Below, one piece after another: positions 24,001-31,950 of a stretch of 64,000 nucleotides of DNA; the stretch's first letter is position 1, and each line of letters starts with the position of its first letter. The stretch covers positions 10,734,849 through 10,798,848 of the forward strand of contig JAZAYU010000011.1 in NCBI GenBank assembly GCA_038501625.1, given 5' to 3'. Origin of the DNA: Corbicula japonica (Eukaryota; Mollusca; Bivalvia; Venerida; Cyrenidae). The position numbers and the translations under genes are program-made. Below the pieces are notes generated by a model, which was not told the origin of the DNA, did not search any database, and saw nothing but the letters and a program-made list of their open reading frames with translations.

Positions 24001-25283
24001 TTCAAATCTCAAGCATCTGATTGGCTGGTCGCCATTTCAGCCAATCAGATCCTTGAGATTTGAGACTGATCTCCAGATTTTGTTTTATGATCTTGGGCAC
24101 TGCTTGCACATTTGTTTAGTCTGATAAGGATCTACAAGATGCACTTTAAGATTCATTAGCATTCTTTTTACCAAGAATCAAATAGTGAATATCCTGGGCT
24201 GAAGGTTATAAAACTGAGATAGGAAACCAGTTTCAAATCTCAAGCATCTGATTGGCTGGTCGCCATTTCAGCCAATCAGATGCTTGAGATTTGAGACTGG
24301 TTTCCATGCTCAGTTTTATAACTTTGGGCACTGATCAGCCCGCATGGATGTTTCTGTCAACTTGATGTGATTTTCTGTGCACCAATGAGTTTGGAATCTT
24401 CAAACAATTTGGGTATAGAGCTTTTTCCAAAAATTCGAATATTTGTATTCTTATTGATTGTAGATGCATCTCATGATGCAAATTACTAGTTTTTTATTAA
24501 CTGAAATAGTTCAATTTTGGAACATGAGCTCTGTTGGGCTATATGGTTCTACTTGACATATTGAGTCAGGAAAGAACCAATAAACAAATGTCTGTGTTTG
24601 TTTGACTTTTAGTGTGGAAGTGGTTTGATCAGTGTAGCAGGTTAGTGCCTGGATGGGTCATGAAAGATGGTGTGGCTGCTTGGCTCAAGCAGAGTTGTGG
24701 TTTGTCAAGTATAGCAGGTTAGTACCTGGTTGGGTCATGCCGGATAGTGGCTGTTTGGCTCCAGCAGGGTTGTAGTTTTCTGATGATCTTGCTGGTCCAG
24801 CAAAGAGATAATGAGATGCGTCCAGCAGGGAAAAGGGCTACTGGGTCTATTAGAGAAGTGGTTGCTTTGCTCAAGCAGGGTAGTGGTTGGGTAAGTGCAG
24901 TGGAGTGATGGTTACCTAATGGGATCAACAGTAAAGTGAATGCTTAGCTCCAACAGGGTAGTGGTTTAAAGGGTTCAGCTGGACTGATCTAACTCCAGTG
25001 TAAATTTAGGACTGGCTTTTATTTGAAAGAAACTTGACTATGTATATATAATGCTTTTAATTTCTAAGTTTTTAAAATACAACTGATGATACTTACTGAC
25101 TTCATATCTTGTTCCACTAAGATTGGCAGTGATCATATTCTTCTTCCGCTTCCTCTTTGCTTTCGGTTGTTGTCGCTGACGCCTGTCTTCATCATTATCA
25201 ATCCTCTCCATGACGACATCAGAACGCCGGTTGTCAGGTCGGGTCTGGTACCCTGAAGATGCACCTCCGGGGCCAAGGGCCAT
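3813..25283 (-). CDS. TTLL7: Tubulin polyglutamylase TTLL7 (complete coding region, 16 exons)
   Basis: This enzyme adds glutamate side chains to tubulin tails, mainly beta-tubulin, on microtubules of neurites and cilia (family knowledge). I joined 16 exons, all with GT/AG borders and matching phases, into 860 codons plus stop; human TTLL7 is about 887 residues. Exons: 25097-25283, 23613-23670, 21367-21498, 20354-20512, 15522-15738, 14707-15030, 13445-13539, 12797-12944, 11795-12007, 10943-11044, 9981-10268, 8874-9008, 8296-8376, 5756-5916, 5133-5324, 3813-3903. Catalytic marks are FIVKPSNGAQGHG, QEYVEKP, YKFDLRIYVL, MHLTNYSVNK and LLEINRSPSFGTD. The C-terminal part, including NRLLWSHGQGLWNC, is what separates TTLL7 from other TTLLs. 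The ATG at 25283 is the first in frame, but a splice acceptor lies at 25337 and the frame is open up to it, so an upstream exon (5' UTR or a few more codons) is expected. Confidence 0.95.
4038..4421. mobile_element. 384-bp element with 12-bp inverted ends and an internal 162-bp tandem repeat
   Basis: Ends TTGTGTCGCCCT (4038-4049) and AGGGCGACACAA (4410-4421) are perfect inverted repeats. Inside, aagtacaaaaaggggcataa recurs 162 bases later with tgaccttgacc following both times. This layout, short ends around about 160-bp repeats, recalls the pearl-type elements of bivalves (family knowledge). In the TTLL7 intron between exons 15 and 16? No: it lies between exon 16 (ends 3903) and exon 15 (starts 5133), i.e. 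intron 15. Confidence 0.7.
4527..4743. mobile_element. Family A element (left of an abutting pair)
   Basis: Left ttaaccctttacaccat; right ggagaaatgggttaa. Its final TTAA is the first TTAA of the next copy. Confidence 0.8.
4740..4979. mobile_element. Family A element (right of an abutting pair)
   Basis: Left ttaaccctttcctccacaaa; right tatggaggaaagagttaa. Shares TTAA 4740-4743 with its neighbour. A core fragment follows at about 5040-5095. Confidence 0.85.
5480..5724. mobile_element. Family A element in TTLL7 intron 14
   Basis: Left aaaccctttactctatgag, right tatatacatggagcaaatg; ends 31 bases before exon 14. Confidence 0.75.
6119..7608. mobile_element. 1.49-kb DNA element with 12-bp inverted ends in TTLL7 intron 13
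   Basis: CAGGGCTCTCGC (6119-6130) and GCGAGAGCCCTG (7597-7608) are perfect inverted repeats, and CATTG flanks both sides. Inside, acttctccct recurs several times near the right end. CAGGG ends recall hAT elements, but an 8-bp duplication is not visible. No transposase reading frame found. Confidence 0.65.
7998..8220. mobile_element. Family A element, well kept
   Basis: TTAA at both ends, left ttaaccctttcctccatata, right acaggaaagggttaa. Lies 75 bases from TTLL7 exon 13. Confidence 0.85.
8768..8860. mobile_element. Family A fragment next to TTLL7 exon 12
   Basis: Right-half core (atgaatcaaaagcgaatagt, gatcctgatcagacagcatg) ending 13 bases from the exon 12 donor at 8873. Confidence 0.6.
9061..9684. 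repeat. 24-bp minisatellite, 26 units, in TTLL7 intron 11
   Basis: Units close to ccaacaatgtcattacagtg plus taaa, exactly 624 bases = 26 x 24. Because 24 is a multiple of three the array is open in several frames, including minus-strand frames (GLHCNDIV repeats) and two plus-strand frames. These are not independent genes. Confidence 0.95.
9981..12944 (-). CDS. TTLL7: TTLL7 exons 8-11: post-catalytic microtubule-binding region and linker
   Basis: Residues 391-641. Exon 8 (12797-12944) is strongly basic (MSDRKKNMNAQKLEAQKRL, then RKRQSIERRKDEL) and exon 9 (11795-12007) continues KELLARVKKAG, FIRIFPSEDRGRQERYIHLL and FMSGRATS. This matches the cationic helices that bind the tubulin tails in TTLL7 (family knowledge). 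Exon 10 (10943-11044) is ESDIMDMIAECEADEQHG. Exon 11 (9981-10268) is a Ser/Pro/Arg-rich, probably disordered linker starting PLVSMPSSDQIQ, which matches vertebrate TTLL7 at the same place. Confidence 0.93.
10339..10508. mobile_element. Family A element, internally shortened
   Basis: Left ttaactgtttccctcattg, right catggagtatagggttaa. Confidence 0.65.
10587..10796. mobile_element. Family A element, well kept
   Basis: TTAA at both ends, left ttaaccctttcctccattta, right tatgaaggaaagggttaa. Confidence 0.85.
11075..11242. mobile_element. 168-bp pogo/mariner-like miniature element
   Basis: Left end CAGTAAAAACCCACT and right end inverse CAGTTAAATCCCCCG are similar inverted repeats followed on both arms by aagaccacc. 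TA duplicates at 11073-11074 and 11243-11244. Related fragments occur at 13740-13860 and 28005-28078. Confidence 0.65.
12321..12434. mobile_element. Family B palindrome, left arm shortened
   Basis: gaggttataaaactgagatt to ctttacaaccttaggcact. Confidence 0.75.
13181..13269. mobile_element. Family A element with large internal deletion
   Basis: Only about 89 bp: left aaaccctttccaacataaat joined to the right end tctatagaggaaagggttaa. Confidence 0.65.
13445..15738 (-). CDS. TTLL7: TTLL7 exons 5-7: catalytic core of the TTL domain
   Basis: Residues 180-390. Exon 5 (15522-15738) holds IVQEYVEKPLLMDGYKF and DLRIYVLITSCDPLRVFL. Exon 6 (14707-15030) holds MHLTNYSVNKHNE, GSKRSIKSFNEYL and ACFEVLGFD-type sequence (VCFEVLGFDVLIDRK), ending RPWLLE with E359 as its last codon. 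Exon 7 (13445-13539) starts INRSPSFGTDEKIDFD. In TTL enzymes the Glu and Asn of this motif bind magnesium and ATP, here E359 and N361, split by the exon 6/7 junction. The exon 6 donor sits in a perfect 22-bp tandem duplication, reported separately. Confidence 0.95.
13740..13858. mobile_element. Fragment of the pogo/mariner-like element
   Basis: Shares ataagaccaccc, ataagaccac and aagactacc strings with the element at 11075, and abuts a family B palindrome. Confidence 0.45.
13860..14003. mobile_element. Family B palindrome
   Basis: ccgaaggtcataaaactgag against caattttataaccttgg. It is the first of three copies within 650 bases. Confidence 0.85.
14058..14182. mobile_element. Family B palindrome
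   Basis: ctgaaggttataaaactgag to agttttataaccttgggca. Confidence 0.85.
14190..14577. mobile_element. Family A element interrupted by a family B palindrome
   Basis: Left ttaagcccttactccatgg; the core resumes after the B insertion (14368-14513) with ggctgcatggatgtgaaggc. The right end is decayed. Confidence 0.65.
14368..14513. mobile_element. Family B palindrome inside a family A element
   Basis: tacccaaggttataaaactg to ctttataaccttggcacc; the centre gcgaccagtcgc is intact. Confidence 0.88.
14677..14720 (-). repeat. Perfect 22-bp tandem duplication of the TTLL7 exon 6 donor
   Basis: The plus-strand unit aagctcacctctaatagccaag occurs twice without a gap (14677-14698 and 14699-14720). Read on the minus strand, each copy carries CTATTAGAG|gtgagc, so exon 6 is followed by two identical donors 22 bases apart. 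Only the first keeps the frame into exon 7. Confidence 0.95.
15895..16190. repeat. Two tandem units of about 160 bp
   Basis: Both units hold aagctgctattgtg, then ggccataactctggaacc and caagaaaggaac. Such arrays with a core near 160 bp are widespread in bivalves. Sits in TTLL7 intron 4. Confidence 0.8.
16200..18603. repeat. Segment bounded by agtaggga-rich borders in TTLL7 intron 4
   Basis: 16205-16312 and 18484-18601 both hold repeated aaaagtaggg strings in the same direction. Between them are a family A copy (16993-17213) and unremarkable AT-rich DNA with no gene. It may be a degenerate transposon, but no inverted ends are seen. Confidence 0.4.
16993..17213. mobile_element. Family A element
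   Basis: Left tttagccctctcctccataa, right tatggaggaaagggttaa. Confidence 0.8.
18604..19797. repeat. Tandem array of about 143-bp units (bivalve-type satellite)
   Basis: About eight units marked by gacctagtgacctagttttc, aaggtcacatgaccca, tagatatcattgagataaac and gaagaagatc. Anchors fall at about 18678, 18821, 18961, 19101, 19248, 19393, 19537 and 19681. It lies in TTLL7 intron 4. Confidence 0.9.
19792..19895. mobile_element. Family A element, left half lost
   Basis: Begins ttggtcataaataacctaat at the edge of the 143-bp satellite and ends gaaggaaagggttaa after an (at)n run. Confidence 0.65.
20099..20340. mobile_element. Family A element next to TTLL7 exon 4
   Basis: TTAA at both ends; left ttaactctttcctccatag, right tatagaggaaaagtttaa. 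Ends 13 bases before the exon 4 donor region at 20353. Confidence 0.85.
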
Positions 25284-25336
25284 GTTAGCAGAAGTTTTTC
25301 TTGAATAGTGTGAGTGCAAAGATGACAACGATACGT
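20354..25336 (-). CDS. TTLL7: TTLL7 exons 1-4: basic N-terminus and start of TTL domain
   Basis: Residues 1-179. Exon 1 opens with a Gly/Ser and Asp/Arg-rich leader, then a Lys/Arg cluster (KAKRKRKKNMITANLSGTRY) that matches the basic stretch opening vertebrate TTLL7. Exon 2 (58 bp) gives VIRQMVEHIGF and DDDPTS. Exon 3 gives FLIWNDTFV, PYQRINHFPGMGE and RKDNLARNMMK. Exon 4 gives FVPRTWILP and KTFIVKPSNGAQGHG; K170 lies in the nucleotide-binding strand. The exon begins at 25336 after a pyrimidine-rich acceptor (cccttttttcag), so the 53 bases before the ATG are probably 5' UTR. Codon phases run 1, 2, 2, 2 across the four donors and each split codon restores the expected residue. Confidence 0.93.
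20536..20722. mobile_element. Family A element, decayed
   Basis: Left ttaattctttactccatac; core ggttatttctggccaagaaa and gccagctaatctggatct. Starts 23 bases past the exon 4 acceptor side. Confidence 0.55.
20953..21235. mobile_element. Family A element
   Basis: Left ttaacccttttctccatcaa, right tatatgaagtaaagatttaa. Confidence 0.75.
21531..21775. mobile_element. Family A element near TTLL7 exon 3
   Basis: Left ctaactattttctccataat, right tatggaggaaatggttaa; starts 32 bases from the exon 3 acceptor. Confidence 0.8.
21827..22980. mobile_element. 1,154-bp DNA element (family D) inserted in a family B palindrome
   Basis: Inverted ends CATACATGCCATAT and ATATGGCATGTATG are perfect, and CCAAGG is duplicated on both sides (21821-21826, 22981-22986). 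Near both ends the string atccccyggaat recurs (at least five times). No transposase. Removing it restores a normal family B copy. Confidence 0.85.
22981..23108. mobile_element. Family B palindrome split by element D
   Basis: Main body here; its first nine bases (tgcccaagg) lie at 21818-21826, left of element D. Confidence 0.85.
23185..23300. repeat. Dispersed repeat C, left copy
   Basis: gttttctaaacgtt, gtgaaaataaaaatgatatt, ccacttttatttcaccggga are shared with 48540-48690, same direction. In TTLL7 intron 2. Confidence 0.65.
23741..23870. mobile_element. Family B palindrome, left end lost
   Basis: From aatcagtctaaaatctcaag to gttttatgatcttgggcac. Confidence 0.8.
23799..24261. repeat. 231-bp tandem duplication joining family B and family A pieces
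   Basis: tcgccatttcagccaatcag recurs at 23798, 24029 and 24260, exactly 231 bases apart. Each unit runs from the right half of a B palindrome through an A-like fragment (gataaggatctacaagatgc) into the left half of the next B palindrome. Confidence 0.9.
23966..24101. mobile_element. Family B palindrome in the 231-bp duplication
   Basis: gctgaaggttataaaactga to gttttatgatcttgggcac. Confidence 0.8.
24196..24332. mobile_element. Family B palindrome in the 231-bp duplication
   Basis: gggctgaaggttataaaact to cagttttataactttgggc. Confidence 0.8.
24615..24990. repeat. Imperfect direct repeats of about 90 bp
   Basis: tagcaggttagtncctgg, gggtcatg and ctcaagcagg or ctccagcaggg recur three to four times. 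Lies in TTLL7 intron 1; no coding sense recognised. Confidence 0.55.
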
Positions 25337-25377
25337 CTGAAAAAAGGGATAATCAACATGTGAGCATTTCATGGATT

Positions 25378-25613
25378 TGTTACCACTTTACTACATAGAT
25401 ACATCTTTTTCATGAGGGTGAACACTGTGTTGATCCAGATTAGCTAGCACACCCATGCTGTCTGAAAAGGTTCTGCATTGTTCACTTCTAGGTCAGAAAT
25501 AACCTCATGGATCAAAAACCGTGAAGTGCAAATCCTGATCAGATGCCTGATCTGGATCTACACTTGGTTCCTGTGTAATAAAAGGCAGATAATTTATATG
25601 GAGTAAAGGGTTA
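25378..25613. mobile_element. Family A element that seeds the 24-bp minisatellite
   Basis: Left gttaccactttactacatag, right tatatggagtaaagggtta. Its right end passes directly into the array at 25612. Confidence 0.75.
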
Positions 25614-26520
25614 TCATTGTTATGTAGTAAAGTATTATCATTGTTATGGAGTCAAGGGTTATCATTGTTATGAAGTAAAGTGTTATCATTGTTATGTAGT
25701 CAAGGGTTATCATTGTTATGGAGTAAAGAGGGTTATCATTGTTATGGAGTCAAGGGTTATCATAGTTATGAAGTAAAGGGTTATCATTGTTATGGAGTCA
25801 AGGGTTATCATTGTTATGAAGTAAAGGGTTATCATTGTTATGGAGTAAAGGGTTATCATTGTTATGGAGTCAAGGGTTATCATTGTTATGGAGTCAAGGG
25901 TTATCATTGTTATGGGGGGGGGGTCAAGGGTTATCATTGTTATGGAGTCAACGGTTATCATTGTTATGAAGTAAAGGGTTATCATTGTTATGGAGTAAAG
26001 GGTGATCATTGTTATAAAGTAAAGGGTTATCATTGTTATGAAGTAAAGGGTTATCATTGTTATGTAGTAAAGGGTTATCATTGTTATGGAGCAAAGGGTT
26101 ATCATTGTTATGGAGCAAAGGGGTTATCATTGTTATGGAGCAAAGGGTTATCATTGTTATGGAGCAAAGGGGTTATCATTGTTATGGAGTAATGGGGTTA
26201 TCATTGTTATGGAGTCAAGGGTTATCATTGTTATGTAGTAAAGAGGGTTATCATTGTTTATGGAGTCAAGGGTTATCATTGTTATGTAGTAAAGGGTTAC
26301 CATTGTTATGGAGCAAAGGGTTATCATTGTTATGGAGGAAAGAGGTTATCATTGTTATGGAGTAATGGGGTTATCATTGTTATGAAGTAAAGGGTTATCA
26401 TTGTTATGTAGTAAAGAGGGTTATCATTGTTATGGAGTAAAGGGTTATCATTGTTATGGAGTAAAGGGTTATCATTGTTATGGAGTAAAGGGGTTATCAT
26501 TGTTTTGGAGTAATGGGCTT
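25612..26520. repeat. 24-bp minisatellite upstream of TTLL7 exon 1
   Basis: About 38 imperfect units of ggttatcattgttatggagt plus aaag. A G-run (25915-25922) and one-base indels break the frame several times. The unit contains the right end of a family A element (tatggagtaaagggtta) that lies immediately to its left. Confidence 0.93.
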
Positions 26521-26875
26521 CAGTAATTCAGTAGTAATCATTGTGAATCATTTTCCAAGCTATGCTTTTATAAGCAAAGCTTTAATATAAAACTTATATA
26601 AATCAAATACTGAGTGCAATATATAGCCCAGAGATAAAATATCAAGTGTCATTTACTCAATAAACTAACAAAGTTCACTGTTCAAAACAGATTAATTTAA
26701 TGCACTTTTATTGACAAGTTTAAAGAGTTTTCAACTTCTTAATACAAGTTTAGACTGATCAATGAAGAACAACTAATCTTATTTCCTTACATTTGCAATT
26801 GTTCATATCTTGTCAATTATTTCAGTAGAGGTTGATTCACATAACTCTTATAACACTTCACTTCAAAAATATAAT

Positions 26876-27242
26876 GGTTTTAATGCATGTGTTTACAGTG
26901 AAGATCCAAACCAGCTGGCACATCCATGCCATCTGTGCCCAAGGTTATAAAACTGAGCATGGAAACCAGTCTCAAATCTCAAGCATCTGATTGGCTGAAA
27001 TGGCGACTGGTCGCCATTTCAGCCAATCAGATGCTTGAGATTTGAGACTGGTTTCCAATATTAGCTTTATAACCTCCAGCCCAGATAAGGATCCACAGTG
27101 TTTGCTCGGAGGTTAAAATTTACTTAATAAATCAAAAAGCGAAGAGTGTAGAACCTGATCAGATGGCATGGATTTGCTGGGTGATCTGGATCTTCACTCT
27201 CATCCATGCCATAAAAGTTGTATCTTTGGAAAAAAGTGTTAA
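26876..27242. mobile_element. Family A element interrupted by a family B palindrome
   Basis: Left half up to ccatgccatctg (26934), then B (26935-27082), then right half from ataaggatccacagtgtttg. Confidence 0.7.
26935..27082. mobile_element. Family B palindrome inside a family A element
   Basis: gtgcccaaggttataaaact to agctttataacctccagccc. Confidence 0.88.
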
Positions 27243-27310
27243 AGTAAACTAGTGAAATACAAATATATTCACCTTTATTATTTACTACCTCCCAATTTCG
27301 TTTTGTCGTT

Positions 27311-27459
27311 TTAACCCTTTACTCCATACATGTAATAAATCTTAACTCCTATCCATACAGCCTGATCTGTCAATTTTTAAGTGTTGACTTTAAGATTCGT
27401 TAGCATATATCTGACCAGAATGCAAACAGTTTTGATCCAGATCACACTGTATGGATTAA
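27311..27459. mobile_element. Family A element, right part lost
   Basis: Left ttaaccctttactccatac; joined at TTAA 27456-27459 to the next copy. Confidence 0.6.
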
Positions 27460-27644
27460 CCCTTTCAAACGTGCCAACTGATCAGAAACTGCACTATTGG
27501 CTTTTTGATTTGTCAAGATATTTTTTTACCAAAATGCGACCAGTGCAGATCCTGATCAGACAGCACAGAATGATGTGCCGGCTGCTCTGGATCTACACTG
27601 GTCGCACATGCGTAAAAATGCGTATATATGGAGGAAAGGATTAA
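27456..27644. mobile_element. Family A element, left part shortened
   Basis: Left ttaaccctttcaaacgtgcc, right tatatggaggaaaggattaa. Confidence 0.75.
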
Positions 27645-27786
27645 AGTATCAATTGAGTAAAGGTTAAAGTATATTTATGTGTTTATGTTGTAACAATTGT
27701 CTCAGGAAAGTCTAACCAGTGCTTAAGATTACCTGTAAACAAAGACAACCACTGAATAACAACCATATTATATTTGTCCCACTGAT

Positions 27787-27997
27787 TTAACCCTTTCCTC
27801 CATAAATATACTTTTTTATGCATGTACAACCAGTGTAGATCCAGATCAGCCGGCACATCTGTGCCGTCTGATCAGGATCTGCACTGGTCGAATTTTGGTC
27901 AGAAATAAGCGAATGAATTCAAAAGTGAACAGTGCAGATCCTCATCAGACCACACAGATGTGTGGTCGGATCTGGATCTACACTGGTCGCCCTTAAC
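27787..27997. mobile_element. Family A element, right end replaced
   Basis: Left ttaaccctttcctccataaa; right end replaced by the pogo-like fragment. Confidence 0.75.
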
Positions 27998-28004
27998 GAC
28001 CTCA

Positions 28005-28078
28005 TTTACCTGTGAACAGTCCACCTGCCTTCAAAGACCACTTTTGGGCTTTTCCCTTGAAGACAGGTTTTACTGTAG
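28005..28078. mobile_element. Fragment of the pogo/mariner-like element
   Basis: Ends gaagacaggttttactgta and has tcaaagaccactt; it truncates the right end of a family A copy at about 27997. Confidence 0.45.
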
Positions 28079-28864
28079 CCACAACTGTAAAAATACCTTT
28101 CCTATGACTTAAATTCAATTGCAAGAGAGAAATGTTTGCAAGATTTTAGTATATGCTTCAATAGTTTGATGAAAACATGAGGTAACTACCTGATTGGTAT
28201 TTCTTATGGTAGTACAACATCTTGATAACAGCAATAAATCCAACACTACTGCTACAACATGCACTGAACAAATCGAATTAAAACAACCAAAGTTTTCCAA
28301 ATAACTTAGTTTTAAAAATAACAAAACAATATTTTGCTTTATACAAATCCATACTACAGGCTTCATGTAACGCAATTGCAATTTGGAGATAAACAAAACC
28401 ATCTCAGCTACTTTTGCATAAGTGTTTTTTTTTATTATATAATTAACTTAAGCCTACATATTTCAAACATTTATTATGTTAATTCAATGACCATGGGACT
28501 TCTAACCTATAAATGAAAAAGTAATCAATTACAATACGAAAATTATTATACTCTACCCTAGTTCGAAACAAAAAGAATGAGATTTTCAATGTCATAAAAC
28601 TTTTGGTTCAAATGTCTTTTACGTATCAAGTAACACTTTGTTTTCTTTTACATGCCTTAAGCTCTTTACCAATAAATTATTGTATATGAAAACACACCTA
28701 TTGGAAGACAATTTGCCTTATGTTCAGTCTGTCATTAAGTAAACATGAATTTTGAAAAAGACAAACACGCTACGTGGCATTTAATTATAAATAGTCCAGT
28801 AGCTTAAGATGGAGTGTTAAACTTTTGACAAAGTTTTCATTCAAATATATGCAGTGGTGTTTAT

Positions 28865-29120
28865 AAGCAATTCATAAAACTATGTTTTTTCTCCTTATGT
28901 ACACCTTTATGGTGTGGGTGTACAGTTTAAGCAATTCATAAAACTATGTTTTTTCTCCTTATGTACACCTTTATGGTGTGGGTGTACAGTTTAAGCAATT
29001 CATAAAACTGTTTTTTTTCTCCTTATGTACACCTTTATGGTGTGGGTGTACAGTTTAAGCAATTCATAAAACTGTTTTTTTTCTCCTTATGTACACCTTT
29101 ATGGTGTGGGTGTACAGTTT
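28865..29120 (+). repeat. Four 64-bp tandem units carrying a family A left end
   Basis: Units start at 28865, 28929, 28993 and 29057 and are almost identical. Each holds aagcaattcataaaact, then ctccttatgtacaccttta and gtgtgggtgtacagttt, the left end of a family A element that continues after the last unit. Confidence 0.95.
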
Positions 29121-29300
29121 AAATCCAGATCAGATGGCAAATTTTTGCTGTCTGATCAGGATCTACATTGTTTGCTTTTTTATTTAAAAGGTTATTTCTG
29201 ACCAAAAAGCAAACAGTGCAAATCCTAATCAGACTGTTGCACAGATGTGCCTGCTGATCTGGATATATACACTGTTTGCACAAGCAATTAAAGGTGTATA
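29084..29300. mobile_element. Family A element whose left end is amplified
   Basis: From ctccttatgtacacctttat to ctgtttgcacaagcaatta; the left end recurs in the three 64-bp units before it. Confidence 0.7.
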
Positions 29301-30292
29301 CTGGTCATCATTGGTGTCGCGTCATCATTTGTCTCGCGGTATTTGTGTTGCGCCCTCTACCGATTGTTTACTTTGTCACGTTGCTGACCTATATTTGTGG
29401 TTTGACGAAAAAACGTTTTTTCAACAGTTTTGAGCAGTTTCTTGGTGAGTATTCGTTCGTATACATCAAAAAGAGTTTTTTTTGTTAGAAATGAAGCAAA
29501 AACACTCACCTTCAGCCTTATTTTTGTCCTATTTTGCTTTGTTTACAAGTTCGTCTGCGCCGCCCATAGCCCCGGAAGTGTTTATATGTAGTTAGGTAAC
29601 CGACCACTAAATTTTAAATCAGATAGGTAACCAACCACTTAATATTAAATATGGAACGAAAGTTCTTTCAATTGCAAGCACTGTCCAGAGGAGTAATTTT
29701 TTACAGTGAGTGTGATAAACAGTTGTTATTTGTTAAAATTTAGTTAACAATTAAAGTTTTGACATGTTCACCTATCACACTTTAAATTACTTGTTATCTG
29801 ATTAAACATTTAGTGTTCTAAACCTATGAGTGTTCGATTTATTCCAAGAATTTTCACATACCGCGAAAAATGATGACGTCATCAAGACAACATGGCGGAC
29901 ACCAATGACAATCATATGGATGCATTCTATTGTTTTTGGATATTCCATGGTCATTTTAAGAATTAAATAACAGGAAAAGGTTGGAATAGGAGAAATAAAT
30001 CAAAATTTAACAGGTAAGTTTCTTTTCGTCTTTACTTCATTGTGATAACTGTTAAGTAACGCGAACCAACAGATGACCAGTATATCTACGGGTTTAGTCT
30101 TATTTGCAAACAATGTAGACCTATGCTTCTGCTCAGCTTGAGCTGGCTGCGCTCACACAGTTTTCTAGGCAATCAATTTCTGCAAAATACACCCATCTTT
30201 CCACAACATTTAAAGTACTGGTTTAAAGAAAAGAAGGTTGAAGGATTATAGTGTTAATCATGCATAAAGCTAAGGTCACCTATTAACCCTTT

Positions 30293-30510
30293 ACTTACTG
30301 TAATTGGAAAATGACATGTTTCAATGGGCGAACAGTGTAGATCCAGAGATCAGCCAGCATATCTGTGCCATCTGATAAGGATTTACATGGTTTGCTTAAA
30401 GATTTATTATGATATTTCTGACCACCAAGCAGTGCAAGTTCAGATCATCTGGAACAGTTGACCTCCGTCTACACTGGTCCCACATGCAACAAAACATAGT
30501 AAGGGTTTAA
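30293..30510. mobile_element. Family A element
   Basis: TTAA at both ends; left ttaaccctttacttactgta, right catagtaagggtttaa. Confidence 0.75.
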
Positions 30511-30668
30511 AAAAAGTTATATTTGTTTCCACTCACCCAACCAAAATGAACATTCCTAATTGTATAAATTAGTCTGTATGTCTTAAGAATATTGACAGCA
30601 TGACAAAATCATAAGAAAATAATCACTCTATTATCATAGTTTACAACAGCAGTATCACAAGACAATGC

Positions 30669-30900
30669 TTAACCCTTTCCTCCATTACGTTGCATTTTTA
30701 CCAGTGTAGATCCAGATCAGCTGGCACATCCTTGCCGTCTGATCAGGATCTGCACTGGTCACATTTAAGTCAGAAATAACCTGATAAATCATAAAGCGAA
30801 CAGTGCAGATCCTGATCAGATGGCACAGATGTGCCGGCTGATCTGGATCTACAATGTTCGTCCATGTAATGAAGGTTTGTATATGGAGGAATGGGTTCAA
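30669..30900. mobile_element. Family A element, well kept
   Basis: Left ttaaccctttcctccattac, right tatggaggaatgggttcaa. Only 16 bases separate it from the next copy. Confidence 0.85.
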
Positions 30901-30916
30901 CCAAGGATGTGTTCTC

Positions 30917-31165
30917 TTAACCCTTTACTCCATATATATATACCTTTAAGGCATGGGCAAAAGTGTAGATCCAGATCAGCCAGCAAAATGTGCCCTCAGA
31001 TCAGGTTCTGCACAATTTGATTTTTGGTCAGAAATAACTTAATAAATCAAAAAGCAAACATTGCAGATCCACATCAGACGGCGCAGATGTGCCAGCTGAT
31101 CTGGATTGTACACAGTTCGCCCATGCCATAAAAGCATATAATTATATGGAGGAATTTAGGGTTAA
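30917..31165. mobile_element. Family A element, well kept
   Basis: Left ttaaccctttactccatata, right tatggaggaatttagggttaa. Confidence 0.85.
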
Positions 31166-31740
31166 ATGGATCAGGTGATTTGAGTGCATTTTTTGTCACT
31201 TTATTGTAAGACAAACAGGAACTTCTACAGTTTCCATTCTTGTCTAATCTTCATGACATATTTCAATATAATGAGCTTTAAACACCTTGAAGTCAACTTA
31301 ACAAATTTATTGAAATCTTTTTGATTTGCCATTTTATCAAAGGATAAGTCTGTGGTATGTATGCGCCTATTGATTCTGTATTTACAAACAGTTTGGGAGA
31401 GGTAACAGGTTTACAAAACTTTCAATTTAATTAGCAGTTCAAAATTTGTAAGACCTTTACACAATTAATTTCCATGTTAAATTTGTTCAATTCCTAAACT
31501 ACCAATATATGAATCACGTCTGGCAAAATGCAACCCAAGGTGTCATCTGATTAGCTAAATCTGACTTTTAACGCCAAGTTTAAATATGGTTGTGTATCTT
31601 AGTCGTTCAGCGATAAAAAGGGCTCATGGGGAACCAAACAGTAAATGTTCATCTCATAAACAGCTATTTGAAATTTCAATTTAGACTTTAATTACCAAGT
31701 CATATCATAAAAAAAAAACATACTAGTCGTTTGCTTTAAA

Positions 31741-31950
31741 ACCCTTTTAAATATACTACATATGTACACATTTTATCACATTTGTGTCGTCTGATCAGGA
31801 TCTAAACATTTGGCTTTTTTTATCAGAAATAACCTAATAAATCAAACTGAACAGTGTAGATCCAAATCAGACAGCATGAATGTGCCAGCTGATCTGGATC
31901 TACACTGTTGGCCCATGCCATAAAGAAGTATATACGGAGGAAAGGGTTAA
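31741..31950. mobile_element. Family A element
   Basis: Left acccttttaaatatactaca, right tatacggaggaaagggttaa. Confidence 0.75.

Noticed and set aside
25680..26365. Reading frames with YHCYGVKG and ITMITLYS repeats
   Set aside because: Frames of the 24-bp minisatellite derived from a family A end; broken by indels.
29892..29966. Short frame MADTNDNHMDAFYCF after a CRE as first exon of a plus-strand gene
   Set aside because: No downstream exon fits, and inverted repeats border the stretch, so it may be a mobile element; kept only as a possible promoter.
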